Shown: piece by piece, positions 36,757 to 45,215 of the stretch | Layout of the letters: every line of letters begins with the position of its first letter | Position numbering within the stretch: position 1 is the first letter of the stretch | Assembly: GCA_958296225.1 (NCBI GenBank) | Contig: OY282456.1 | Span: 1,240,001 to 1,304,000, forward strand | Length of the DNA stretch: 64,000 bases | Direction of reading: 5' to 3' | Source: an uncultured Dehalococcoidia bacterium | GTDB lineage: Bacteria > Chloroflexota > Dehalococcoidia > Lucifugimonadales > UBA3495 | Program-made: the position numbers and the translations under genes | Notes under the pieces: model-generated | Told to the model about the DNA's origin: nothing | Database searches by the model: none | What the model saw: the letters and a program-made list of their open reading frames with translations, nothing else

Positions 36757-38820
36757 ATGGTTCCCCCCGATTCCCTCTTTGGCTTTGGCGTTATCCCGGT
36801 TTGGGTTGGCGTGTATGCGCTGACCGTGCTCACCTTCGCCGCGGCCGGATACGTGGCCTATCGCCGCGTGTTCCGGCTGATTCTGCAAGGGCTGCCCGTT
36901 GCCCGTTTTGACCGTCCGCTGACCCGACTGGCCGGCGCCGCCGGCATCGTCATGGGGCAGCGCAAGGTGTTGCAGCGCGTGGGGCGCACCGACCCCCGTT
37001 CCCGCCGCATCGACCTGGCCGGTATCGGCCATGCCGCCATCTTTTGGGGGTTCCTGTCATTCACCCTGTCCTACCTGATTTTCATTTTCGGCGGCTCAAT
37101 CTGGCATCCCCTGGGAGAGACCATCCTCACCGGAACCGGCGTGCTGGTGTACAGCGTCTATCTGGACATTCTGGCCGTTGTCATTCTGGCGGCCCTCGTC
37201 TGGGCGCTGTTCCGGCGCTGGGTCGCGCAACCCCACCGCCTCAGTTTCGACTTGACCCGCAAGGGCGAGTCCGTCATCATCGTTGGCCTCACCGCCGGGC
37301 TGATGGTGGCGACGCTGCTGGTGCACTCATTTTACGTCGCCGCCGGCGCGGGCGGGCCGGAAGCCGGCGTGTTCGTCGGCGGCGCCATCGGCAACTGGTT
37401 CCGCGGGCTGGGAATGTCCGGGGCGACGGCCGGTATTTTGCAGGCCGTTTTCTGGTGGGTGCATCTGCTCATCGTGCTGGGATTCGCGCTGTATGTCCCA
37501 TTTTCCAAGCACATCCACATGGTGGCGGCGCCGGTCAACGCTTTCTTCCGCAGCCTGGAACCGCGCGGCGCTCTGGCGTCCATCGACCTGGAGAACGCGG
37601 AGCGGTTCGGCGCATCGCGAGTGCAGGACTTCACCTGGAAAGAGCTGCTGGACGGCTACGCCTGCGCCGTCTGTGGCCGCTGCACCGACGCTTGCCCGGC
37701 CCACACCACCGGCAAAGTCCTTTCGCCCATGCACATCGTGGAGAACCTGAAAGAGCATATGATTGCCATTGGGCACCAGGGCCCGCGGGACGCCGAACAC
37801 GTGGAGCCAATGCCCCTGATTGACGGTGCCATCCCCGAGCAGGCCATCTGGGACTGCGTGTCCTGCGGCGCGTGTATGGAAGAATGTCCGGTGGTGGTGG
37901 AACACGTCCCCACCATCATTGACCTGCGGCGCAGTCTGGTATTGGAAGAATCCCGCATCCCCGAAACCGGCATGAACGCCTTGCTTAGTATGGAGCAGCG
38001 GGGCCACCCCTGGCGCGGCACCACCTTCGCCCGCACCGACTGGGCCGCGGGGCTGGACGTGCCGACCATCGCGGAGAAACCCGATGCCGAGGTGCTCTTC
38101 TGGGTGGGCTGCACCGCCGCCCTGGAGCAGCGCAGCCAGGGCATCGCCCGTTCCATGGTCAAGGTTCTCAAATCGGCCGGGGTGGATTTCGCCATCCTGG
38201 GCGATGAGGAATCGTGCACCGGCGACCCGGCCCGGCGGATGGGCAACGAGTATCTCTTCCAGATTATGGCCCAGCAGAATGTCGCAGTGCTGAACGGATA
38301 TAACATCAAAACTATCGTCACCACCTGCCCCCACTGCTTCAACACCATCCGCAACGAATACCCGCAGTTCGGCGGCGAGTACGAGGTGCTGCATTACAGC
38401 CAGTTCGTGGACCGCCTCATCCGCGAGGGCCGCATCAAGCCCGTCAAAATGATGGACGTGTCGGTGGCCTACCACGATTCCTGCTTCCTGGGCCGGCACA
38501 ACGGCGTGTACGACGCGCCGCGCAACGTCGCCAAAGCCATCCCCGGCCTGCGCTTGGTGGAGATGGCTCCCCGCTGTCGGGAGCGCGGCTTCTGCTGCGG
38601 CGCCGGCGGCGGTCATATGTGGATTGAGGAAAGCCAGGGAGAGCGCATCAATCACGCGCGCACCGACCACTTCCTGGAGACCAACGCCGACACCGTTGGC
38701 GTCTCCTGCCCCTTCTGCTTGCAGATGATGACCGAGGGCATCCAGGCCAAGGGGCAGGCCGACACCAAAGAGGCGCGGGACGTGCTGGAAATTCTGGCCG
38801 ACAGCCTGGGCGACGACTGA
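36757..38820 (+). CDS. Membrane Fe-S heterodisulfide reductase-like protein
   Basis: A 687-residue protein that joins a membrane cytochrome-like part to an HdrD-like cytoplasmic part. Residues 1-250 hold about six hydrophobic helices (HdrE/NarI-like, with His residues as possible heme ligands). Then come two 4Fe-4S motifs, CAVCGRCTDACP and CVSCGACMEECP (about 305-370), and two CCG domains (HCF and CxxxG...CC: TCPHCFNT and RGFCCGAGGGHMW). The domain set matches proteins that move electrons between quinones and an electron-transferring flavoprotein. ATG 36757, with AAGG upstream, is chosen over TTG 36751. It is followed by a small membrane protein after 21 bases. Confidence 0.82.
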   Translation: MVPPDSLFGFGVIPVWVGVYALTVLTFAAAGYVAYRRVFRLILQGLPVARFDRPLTRLAGAAGIVMGQRKVLQRVGRTDPRSRRIDLAGIGHAAIFWGFLSFTLSYLIFIFGGSIWHPLGETILTGTGVLVYSVYLDILAVVILAALVWALFRRWVAQPHRLSFDLTRKGESVIIVGLTAGLMVATLLVHSFYVAAGAGGPEAGVFVGGAIGNWFRGLGMSGATAGILQAVFWWVHLLIVLGFALYVPFSKHIHMVAAPVNAFFRSLEPRGALASIDLENAERFGASRVQDFTWKELLDGYACAVCGRCTDACPAHTTGKVLSPMHIVENLKEHMIAIGHQGPRDAEHVEPMPLIDGAIPEQAIWDCVSCGACMEECPVVVEHVPTIIDLRRSLVLEESRIPETGMNALLSMEQRGHPWRGTTFARTDWAAGLDVPTIAEKPDAEVLFWVGCTAALEQRSQGIARSMVKVLKSAGVDFAILGDEESCTGDPARRMGNEYLFQIMAQQNVAVLNGYNIKTIVTTCPHCFNTIRNEYPQFGGEYEVLHYSQFVDRLIREGRIKPVKMMDVSVAYHDSCFLGRHNGVYDAPRNVAKAIPGLRLVEMAPRCRERGFCCGAGGGHMWIEESQGERINHARTDHFLETNADTVGVSCPFCLQMMTEGIQAKGQADTKEARDVLEILADSLGDD

Positions 38821-38841
38821 CGCTAACCGCCGTGTGCTGCA

Positions 38842-39066
38842 ATGCCGGACGTACCGCCGGGCTTTCTGGCTGACTTTTCCAGGCTGGCCGCCTTCCTGGT
38901 GGCGGTTGGAGTGGTAGCCGTGCTGGCCAGGCAGGGACTGGTGCGCTACGCGCGGCGACGCGGGGCCGGCGCGCTGGCGAGCTTTGTAGGGTCGCCTCCC
39001 GGCACTTTCCTGCTGGTCATATTGTCCTTTGTTCTGTGCCTGCTGGTGTTCCTGGCGGTGTGGTAA
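38842..39066 (+). CDS. Small two-helix membrane protein
   Basis: A 74-residue protein with two hydrophobic segments (about 10-32 and 53-73) separated by a basic loop RYARRRGAGALAS. No family recognised. It follows the heterodisulfide-reductase-like gene by 21 bases on the same strand and is probably in the same transcript. The clean hydrophobic pattern and lack of overlap support a real gene, but there is no strong Shine-Dalgarno sequence before ATG 38842. Confidence 0.5.
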   Translation: MPDVPPGFLADFSRLAAFLVAVGVVAVLARQGLVRYARRRGAGALASFVGSPPGTFLLVILSFVLCLLVFLAVW

Positions 39067-39163
39067 CGTTTTCCACACCGCCATTTTAACGCGCGAGGCA
39101 AGCCCAACCGAAGCTCCCAGGACTTTCTGACCGGAGAGCGCTCACTAACATAAAGGCCAGCGG

Positions 39164-39667
39164 ATGACTATGACCAACGAGCATACCGAAAGGCGCGAAT
39201 CCCTGTTCAACGTAACGCCGGCGCGCCGGCGCGTTTACGCCGTTGCCTTCACACTGTTCAGCCTGATGGGCTATGCGGTGGTAATATGGCATCATATATC
39301 CGATGGCGCTTGCGCCGTGGCAACGGGCTGTATGCCGGCGGCGGCGAATCCCAGCGCATCGGCAACGGCGGAGTCCTATATGATAGGATTTGCCATTGCT
39401 CATGCGGCGGCGCTAGGTATGTCGCTGGTATCAGCGGAAGTTACAGGAGGCATTATGGTACTGGCCGATTATCTGCGGGTGAAACTCGTAGTCCCCCTCC
39501 GGGAAAGTCTGCGCGCCGAGGGCCGCGTTGAAGGCCGCGTTGAGGGCCGCGTTGAAGGCCGCGCTGAGGCCAACAGCATCTGGCGAGAATGGAACCGCCG
39601 CCGCCGGGAAGCCGAAGCCCGCGGCGAAACCTTTGACGAACCGGAACCCGGCGACGATGATGAATAA
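39164..39667 (+). CDS. Membrane protein with EG-repeat cytoplasmic tail
   Basis: A 167-residue protein. An N-terminal hydrophobic helix (about 23-42), a loop with two Cys, and a second helix (about 78-105, GFAIAHAAALGMSLVSAEV) are followed by an amphipathic DYLRVKLVVPLRESL segment. Then come three RVEG units and a RAEA end, encoded by 12-bp repeats (39526-39570), and a charged tail with IWREWNRRRREAEARGETFDEPEPGDDDE-type sequence. The tail module is the same as in the following two small genes and in the gene inside the ATP synthase operon. ATG 39164 is used. An in-frame internal ATG at 39455 has AGGAGG 4 bases upstream. Function unknown. Confidence 0.6.
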   Translation: MTMTNEHTERRESLFNVTPARRRVYAVAFTLFSLMGYAVVIWHHISDGACAVATGCMPAAANPSASATAESYMIGFAIAHAAALGMSLVSAEVTGGIMVLADYLRVKLVVPLRESLRAEGRVEGRVEGRVEGRAEANSIWREWNRRRREAEARGETFDEPEPGDDDE

Positions 39668-39709
39668 TCCCGCCCGGTACGCGGCAAGGAATCCAGGCAG
39701 GGGGCCACT

Positions 39710-39934
39710 ATGGTACTGGCCGATTATCTGCGGGTGAAACTCGTAGTCCCGCTCCGGGAAAGTCTGCGCGCCGAGGGCCGCATTGAAGGCCGCGCTGAAG
39801 GCCGTGTTGAAGGCCGCGCCGAGGGCCGCGCTGAGGCCAACGGCATCTGGCGGGAATGGAACCGCCGCCGCCGGGAAGCCGAAGCCCGCGGCGAAACCTT
39901 TGACGAACCGGAACCCGGCGACGATGATGAATAA
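39710..39934 (+). CDS. EG-repeat tail module, second copy
   Basis: A 74-residue copy of the C-terminal part of the preceding gene, starting exactly at the internal Met of that gene (MVLADYLRVKLVVPLRESL). It lacks the full second membrane helix. It has five four-residue EG units (GRIE, GRAE, GRVE, GRAE, GRAE) before the charged IWREWNRRRREAEAR end. CAGGGGGCC 3-12 bases before ATG 39710 is a good ribosome-binding site. Whether it makes a functional peptide or is a by-product of tandem duplication is not clear. Confidence 0.5.
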   Translation: MVLADYLRVKLVVPLRESLRAEGRIEGRAEGRVEGRAEGRAEANGIWREWNRRRREAEARGETFDEPEPGDDDE

Positions 39935-39976
39935 TCCCGCCCGGTGCGCGGCAAGGAATCCAGGCAGGGGGCCACT

Positions 39977-40165
39977 ATGGTACTGGCCGATTATCTGCGG
40001 GTGAAACTCGTAGCCCCCCTCCGGGAAAGTCTGCACGCCGAGGGCCGCATTGAAGGCCGCGCCGAGGCCAACGGCATCTGGCGAGAATGGAACCGCCGCC
40101 GCCGGGAAGCCGAAGCCCGCGGCGAACGCTTTGATGAACCGGAACCCTACGGCGGGGACGAATAG
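39977..40165 (+). CDS. EG-repeat tail module, third copy
   Basis: A 62-residue third copy with only two EG units (GRIE, GRAE) and slight drift in the tail (ERFDEPEPYGGDE). The upstream 33 bases with CAGGGGGCCACT match copy two. It ends 12 bases before the alpha/beta-hydrolase start. The progressive loss of repeats suggests decay or slippage after duplication. Confidence 0.45.
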   Translation: MVLADYLRVKLVAPLRESLHAEGRIEGRAEANGIWREWNRRRREAEARGERFDEPEPYGGDE

Positions 40166-40177
40166 CCTCGGCACGCT

Positions 40178-40957
40178 ATGTTTCTGGAATTACTGGAGCG
40201 ACGTCTGCTGTTCCGGCCCCGCCCGCTCTGCGACGCCACGCCGGCCGACCTCGGCCTGGATTATGAAACGACCCTAATCGATACTGCGGACGGCCGCTCC
40301 TTACTGTGCTGGTACATTCCGGGACACCGGCCAACCGACCTGACCTGGCTGTGGTTCGGCGGCGTGGGCGCCAATCTGAGCCTCCGGGTCGGCGAGTTTG
40401 CGGCAGTGCGGGAACATACCGGCGGCAACATCCTGGCCTTTGACTACGGCGGGTTTGGCCTCAGCGAAGGCCGTCCCTCGGTGCGGAACACCGCCATCGA
40501 CGCCCGCGCCGCCCTGGCGCAGCTGCATCGCCGCTACGATGTCTCGCCCGAATCCGTCCACTATCTGGGAGTCTCCATGGGCGCGGCGGTGGCCATCCGG
40601 CTGGCGGCGGAAACGCGCTCGCCGCGGGGCCTGGCTCTGGTGGCGCCCTTCGCATCCCTGCGGGACATGGCGCGGATGTTTTATCCGGCATGGACGCTGG
40701 GCGGCTGGCTGGTGGGCCAGCGGTTCGACTCGGTGGCCTACATCGGGCGGATTGGATGCCCGCTGCTTATTCTGCATGGCACGGACGACACGCTAGTGCC
40801 GGTCTCGCAAGGTCGCGCGCTGTATGACGCGGCGGCGCCGCCCAAGCAGTTCGCCGAGCTGGACGGAGCCGGGCATCTTGATATTGGCGACCACCCCGGT
40901 TTCTGGCGGGCTCTGTGCGACTGGACGGACGGGCTGGCAACTCCGGCGGGAGTGTGA
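40178..40957 (+). CDS. Alpha/beta hydrolase
   Basis: A 259-residue hydrolase of the BAAT/YqiA-like peptidase-esterase type. The oxyanion region is WFGGVGANLSLR (59-70). The nucleophile is in GVSMGAA (Ser133), the acid is probably Asp203 or Asp204 (HGTDDTLVP), and His233 (GAGHLDIG) completes the triad. Similar proteins act on lipids, peptides or signalling esters; the substrate cannot be inferred. It begins 12 bases after the third module copy and is probably in the same transcript. No signal peptide, though the N-terminus FLELLERRLLFRP is amphipathic and could lie on the membrane. Confidence 0.85.
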   Translation: MFLELLERRLLFRPRPLCDATPADLGLDYETTLIDTADGRSLLCWYIPGHRPTDLTWLWFGGVGANLSLRVGEFAAVREHTGGNILAFDYGGFGLSEGRPSVRNTAIDARAALAQLHRRYDVSPESVHYLGVSMGAAVAIRLAAETRSPRGLALVAPFASLRDMARMFYPAWTLGGWLVGQRFDSVAYIGRIGCPLLILHGTDDTLVPVSQGRALYDAAAPPKQFAELDGAGHLDIGDHPGFWRALCDWTDGLATPAGV

Positions 40958-40980
40958 GTCCAGGTTGGGGTGAGTCCAGG

Positions 40981-41292
40981 TCATTGATGTACTTGCACCG
41001 CATCCAGCTTTTCGGCAAAACGGTCGGCGGCAGTCTCCAAATCATACTGGCTCTGCAGCCCCATCCAGAACGCTGCGCTATTCCCGAAAAATCGGGCGAG
41101 TAGCAAGGCGGTTTCAGCCGTGATGGCCCGTTGGCCGTGAACGATGGCATGGATACGTCTGGCATCCACGCCGATAGACTTGGCCAGATGGTATTGGCTG
41201 ATGTTAAGCGGCAAGAGAAACTCTTCGTTGAGAATTTCGCCGGGGTGAATCGGAGGCTGTTCTGCCAGCCAGCGTTCCAAGCCCGATGCCAT
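40981..41292 (-). CDS. higA: HigA-family antitoxin
   Basis: A 103-residue XRE-type DNA-binding antitoxin of the HigA group. The start HPGEILNEEFLLPLNISQYHLAKSIGVDARRI is the helix-turn-helix, followed by IHAIVHGQRAITAETALLLARFFGNSAAFWMGLQSQYDLETA. All helix landmarks are intact. It normally binds its promoter and neutralises the HigB RNase. The upstream higB gene, 28 bases away, is a truncated remnant, so this antitoxin is an orphan. It may persist as a regulator or as an anti-addiction protein. The start ATG at 41292 agrees with HigA family lengths. Confidence 0.85.
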   Translation of the reverse strand: MASGLERWLAEQPPIHPGEILNEEFLLPLNISQYHLAKSIGVDARRIHAIVHGQRAITAETALLLARFFGNSAAFWMGLQSQYDLETAADRFAEKLDAVQVHQ

Positions 41293-41320
41293 TAGTTCCT
41301 ACTGTCAGCGATTGACCTTT

Positions 41321-41422
41321 TCAGTGGTAGTCCACAATTGCTACATCCCAGGCGTCGCCCGCGTCCCACACCAGGCAAATCCGCCATTGGCCGTTAATGC
41401 GCGTATGCTGCGCTGTCCCTCG
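41321..41422 (-). pseudogene. higB toxin, 3' remnant truncated by a repeat element
   Basis: Only about 33 C-terminal codons of HigB are left: RGTAQHTRINGQWRICLVW, then an AGDAWDVAIVDYH-type end, the strand pair that closes the RelE-like fold. The N-terminal two thirds, including the catalytic region, are absent. The coding similarity breaks exactly at base 41422, where a palindromic element (41422-41550) begins. An 80-codon frame runs on into the element, but its N-terminal half is repeat sequence. The 28-base gap to higA and the order toxin-antitoxin match intact operons. I searched the bases beyond the element (41551-41640) and found no higB start. Confidence 0.7.
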
Positions 41423-41550
41423 GTAGCGTTCCATTTCAGGTGGTCGGGGTTTTGCAAAATCATTATTCCCGCTTTCGCGAGAATCCAGGAACGGCAGAGC
41501 GGCATCCCTGACTTTGAAAGGCCCAGACCACCTAAAACGGAACGCTATCC
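41422..41550. repeat. Palindromic element within the higB locus
   Basis: Inverted ends GGTAGCGTTCCATTTCAGG (41422-41440) and the complement of GGATAGCGTTCCGTTTTAGG (at 41550) match over about 24 bases. The interior has a TTCCCGCTTTCGCGAGAATCC palindrome. The left end abuts the broken higB frame, and the right end is 16 bases before the selW-like promoter. Confidence 0.75.
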
Positions 41551-41565
41551 TGTCCATTTCCATTA

Positions 41566-41594
41566 TTGCATCCGAACCGCAATTCGCCTATCAT
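41566..41594 (+). promoter_or_regulatory. Promoter for the selW-like gene
   Basis: TTGCAT (41566-41571), 17 bases, TATCAT (41589-41594): four of six and five of six matches with ideal spacing. It starts 16 bases after the palindromic element. The leader would be about 40 bases. Confidence 0.5.
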
Positions 41595-41642
41595 CCGCCT
41601 TACCACGCACTATTGCGCTACGCGCGCGAGAGGAGTTACCAA

Positions 41643-41912
41643 ATGGCGCAGCGACCCGATGTCAAGCGGATGGAAATTGAGATTGTCTATTGCTGGGATT
41701 GAGGGCACGCCGGACGCGCGGCCTGGATGGCCAGCGAAGCCTTGACCCGTACCGGCGACAATATCTCCACGTTTAAACTCACCCCCGGAGAACACGGCAA
41801 GTTCGACATCACCATCGACGGTGAGCTGGTCGGCGAGCACAAGCACACCCCCGACGCCCACTTGTTCCCGGACCTACAGGACTTAATGGCCGCGATTTAC
41901 GACCGCATCTAG
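41643..41912 (+). CDS. selW: Putative selenoprotein W-like (Rdx) protein, in-frame TGA as Sec
   Basis: Reading through the TGA at 41700-41702 gives an 89-residue protein with the full thioredoxin-like SelW/Rdx fold. The start is KRMEIEIVYCWD-U-GHAGRAAWMASEAL, where Cys17 and Sec20 form the CxxU redox motif, then STFKLTPGEHGKFDITIDGEL with the GxFE/D-type strand and a FPDLQDLMAAIYD helix. Both halves (18 codons before, 69 after) are in one frame with matching codon use. AGGAG sits 7 bases before ATG 41643, and a promoter lies upstream. A hairpin suited to a bacterial SECIS follows the TGA. The alternative is a nonsense mutation in a Cys-type gene. No Sec machinery is in the window. Confidence 0.72.
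41717..41736 (+). promoter_or_regulatory. Candidate bacterial SECIS hairpin
   Basis: GGCC (41720-41723) pairs with GGCC (41729-41732) around the loop TGGAT, and CGC (41717-41719) with GCG (41734-41736) across a bulged A at 41733. The loop begins 21 bases after the TGA and has a G in its second position. This fits the published rule for bacterial SECIS: short upper stem, loop of 3-14 bases with an early G, about 16-37 bases from the UGA. Confidence 0.5.
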
Positions 41913-41950
41913 GGGTTCGCCACTTGCGACAGAATGGAGGCAACCCCCAT

Positions 41951-41968
41951 GGTTGCCCCAGGGCAACC
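41951..41968 (+). terminator. Hairpin after the selW-like gene
   Basis: GGTTGCC (41951-41957) and GGCAACC (41962-41968) form a perfect 7-bp stem, extensible to 8. It lies 39 bases after the selW-like stop. There is no U tract. Bases 41969-42170 hold nothing else recognisable. Confidence 0.4.
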
Positions 41969-42170
41969 GCATCCTCTCCGTGATTACTGCGCAAACGGGA
42001 ATCCGGCGCTCTCAAGCGGCTGCCCCTTTGGCAAATCTTTCATTTTACAGCCTCTAAACTCCGGCCCCGTACTTGATACGAGGCCGGCTGTTCTTCCGCC
42101 GGAGCGCCAAACGTGTGCCTTAGAATGCGATTATACGGTGGTGCCCCGGCGTGGTTGCCAGCCACGGGTT

Positions 42171-42470
42171 TCAGACGCCCCTGATGATTTCGGCGCCGTA
42201 GTCCAGCAGCTCCAGGTCGGGGCGGCTGCTCTCTACGAACTCGGCGACTTCGTTCAGCATCGCGTCAATATGCCCGCTGTCGCTGCTGACGCAGGACACC
42301 AGCAAGGTTACACGCTGCCAGGCGTTGCCGTCGGCGCCAGCGTCCTGCGCCACTGAGACGTTGAACCGGCTGCGGATGCGCTGGGTCAGGCTGCGCGCTG
42401 CCTGGCGTCGGGTTTTCAGGCTGTGGCTGTCCGGCAAGCGCAGCGTGATGCGCGCTATTCCCACGTTCAC
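42171..42470 (-). CDS. DUF503 family protein
   Basis: A 99-residue DUF503 (YlxP-like) protein, often found near ribosome maturation genes. The family look is clear: GIARITLRLPDSHSLKTRRQAARSLTQRIRSRFNVSVAQ, then WQRVTLLVSCVSSDSGHIDAMLNEVAEFVE. It has a ferredoxin-like alpha/beta fold and is cytoplasmic. GGAGG lies 7 bases before the GTG start at 42470. It is divergent from rex with 99 bases between. Function not established in the family. No rbfA or nusA neighbour is present here. Confidence 0.75.
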   Translation of the reverse strand: MNVGIARITLRLPDSHSLKTRRQAARSLTQRIRSRFNVSVAQDAGADGNAWQRVTLLVSCVSSDSGHIDAMLNEVAEFVESSRPDLELLDYGAEIIRGV

Positions 42471-42514
42471 GAGAGTCCTCCCATCTAATCGCCATTTGCC
42501 GGCGGTATTTGGTA

Positions 42515-42543
42515 TTGACGGCGGTTAATCTGCGGGATAGATT
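42515..42543 (+). promoter_or_regulatory. Promoter for rex
   Basis: TTGACG (42515-42520), 17 bases, TAGATT (42538-42543). The predicted transcription start is near 42550, about 20 bases before ATG 42570, which has no Shine-Dalgarno sequence. I could not identify an inverted-repeat Rex operator with confidence. Confidence 0.45.
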
Positions 42544-42569
42544 ACATTTCCATAGTATCGTTTATTATC

Positions 42570-43274
42570 ATGGCAGCCAATTTGAGTGATTCCAGTTCCG
42601 GCCTTGGTTCCTCGATACCCGCCGTCGAGGTTCCTGAGGTTGTTATTTCCCGGTTGCCCCAGTACGTTCGCACCTTGACGCAGTTGCTGGACGCCGGCGT
42701 TGAGGTTACCAATTCGCAGCAGTTGGGAGCGCAATTGCAGGTTACGCCGGCCCAGATTCGCAAAGACCTTTCCTACTTTGGCCGGTTCGGAAAACAGGGG
42801 CGCGGCTATCGGGTGCGGCGCCTGCTGACGGAGTTGAAGCAAATCCTGGGGCTGGATTCGGAGTGGAACGTGGCGGTGGTCGGCGTAGGCCGGCTGGGTA
42901 ATGCAATCCTGAACTATCCCGGTTTCAACCCCGACGGCTTCCATCTGGTGGCGGCTTTCGACAATAACCCGAACAATGTGGGCCGGGAAGTTGGCGGCGT
43001 GTCGGTGCAGCCCATGAGCGTGATGGCCGAAACCGTCGCCGCCCGCGACATTACCATCGCCATCGTGGCCGTACCCAGCGCCCACACCCAGTCGGTCATC
43101 GACCAGTTGGTGGAATGTGGAGTGCGGGCGATTCTGAACTACGCGCCCATCAACGCGCAGGTGCCGGCCGGCGTGCGGGTTCGCAGCATCGACCCGGTGC
43201 TGGCGCTGCAATCAATGACTTACTATCTCACCGAACCGGAGCGCCAGTCTAACGGGTTGCACCCTGCCGGTTAG
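42570..43274 (+). CDS. rex: Redox-sensing repressor Rex
   Basis: A 234-residue repressor that senses the NADH/NAD+ ratio and controls fermentation and respiration genes. The N-terminal winged helix has VEVTNSQQLGAQLQVTPAQIRKDLSYFGRFGKQGRGY. The C-terminal Rossmann domain has NVAVVGVGRLGNAILNY and GRLG-type NAD binding, ending with YYLTEPERQSNG. It converges with the ATP synthase operon, which it might regulate. The 24 N-terminal residues are low-complexity, and an inner start is possible. ATG 42570 is retained because the promoter lies just upstream. Confidence 0.94.
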   Translation: MAANLSDSSSGLGSSIPAVEVPEVVISRLPQYVRTLTQLLDAGVEVTNSQQLGAQLQVTPAQIRKDLSYFGRFGKQGRGYRVRRLLTELKQILGLDSEWNVAVVGVGRLGNAILNYPGFNPDGFHLVAAFDNNPNNVGREVGGVSVQPMSVMAETVAARDITIAIVAVPSAHTQSVIDQLVECGVRAILNYAPINAQVPAGVRVRSIDPVLALQSMTYYLTEPERQSNGLHPAG

Positions 43275-43279
43275 CCTCC

Positions 43280-43723
43280 CTACCCGGCCTGCTGCCGCGC
43301 CGCCAGGGAGCGGTGCGGAGTGGAGCGACGGCGGCGCGCCACCGTTACCCGGACCTGCGCCCGGCGCAGGGACGCGGCGGCCTGTTCCAATTCCACGTCC
43401 GACTCGCGGTTGGCCATGCGCTGCTGCGCCCGCTCCACGGCTTCCTGCGCCCGCGCCTCGTCAATCTCGTCCACGTCTTCGGCGGCGTCGGCCAGGATGA
43501 TTACCTGGTTGCCCAACACTTCCAGGTACCCGCCGGTCAGGGCAAGGTAGGATTCCTCGCCGCCGGCGCGAACCATCAGCTCCCCCGGCTGCAACAGGGT
43601 CATCAGCGGGGCATGGTTGGGCAGGATGCCCAACTCCCCTTCCAGCCCCGGGGCAGCCATCGCATCTACTTCGCCGGAGAAAACCTCGCGCTCCGCGGTG
43701 ATAATCTGCAACTGCATGGGCAT
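43280..43723 (-). CDS. atpC: F1 ATP synthase epsilon subunit
   Basis: A 147-residue inhibitory and coupling subunit of F1, converging with rex (5-base gap). The beta-sandwich domain shows QLQIITAEREVFSGEVDAMAAPGLEGELGILPNHAPLMTLLQPG. The C-terminal helical hairpin (about 95-130) is Ala/Arg/Glu-rich. GGGAG lies about 9 bases before ATG 43723; a second ATG 6 bases downstream is also possible. It is the last gene of the operon, 39 bases after atpD. The Arg-rich C-terminal tail (RRRRSTPHRS) is longer than in most homologues. Confidence 0.9.
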   Translation of the reverse strand: MPMQLQIITAEREVFSGEVDAMAAPGLEGELGILPNHAPLMTLLQPGELMVRAGGEESYLALTGGYLEVLGNQVIILADAAEDVDEIDEARAQEAVERAQQRMANRESDVELEQAAASLRRAQVRVTVARRRRSTPHRSLAARQQAG

Positions 43724-43762
43724 CGGTAAAAACTCCCGGTCGGTCAATGCGCGGAGCCGGAA

Positions 43763-45178
<1,416 letters not shown>

Positions 45179-45215
45179 CTAAAATAAGACGCAGATGCGG
45201 TCTTGCTACAGGCGG

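Larger units (their letters stand above)
39455..40165 (+). repeat. Three tandem copies of a 250-270 base module
   Basis: Units start at 39455, 39710 and 39977 (periods 255 and 267 bases). Each opens ATGGTACTGGCCGATTATCT and ends with an EPEP-coding stretch, and the last two also repeat the 39 bases upstream. The number of internal 12-base EG repeats differs (most in unit 2, fewest in unit 3), so the units have diverged mainly by slippage. Confidence 0.8.

Noticed and set aside
36140..36833. Two minus-strand frames of 153-176 codons across the repeat cluster
   Set aside because: The encoded sequence only repeats the translated dispersed repeats (e.g. MDRMDRILLIG, FTGMDR) and lacks any ribosome-binding site.
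41321..41563. An 80-codon frame reading as a complete HigB-like toxin
   Set aside because: Its N-terminal half is translated palindromic element; only the last 33 codons match HigB, so it is called a remnant.
42513..42569. Rex autoregulatory operator in its own promoter
   Set aside because: I could not find a convincing TTGTGAA-type inverted repeat between the promoter and ATG 42570.
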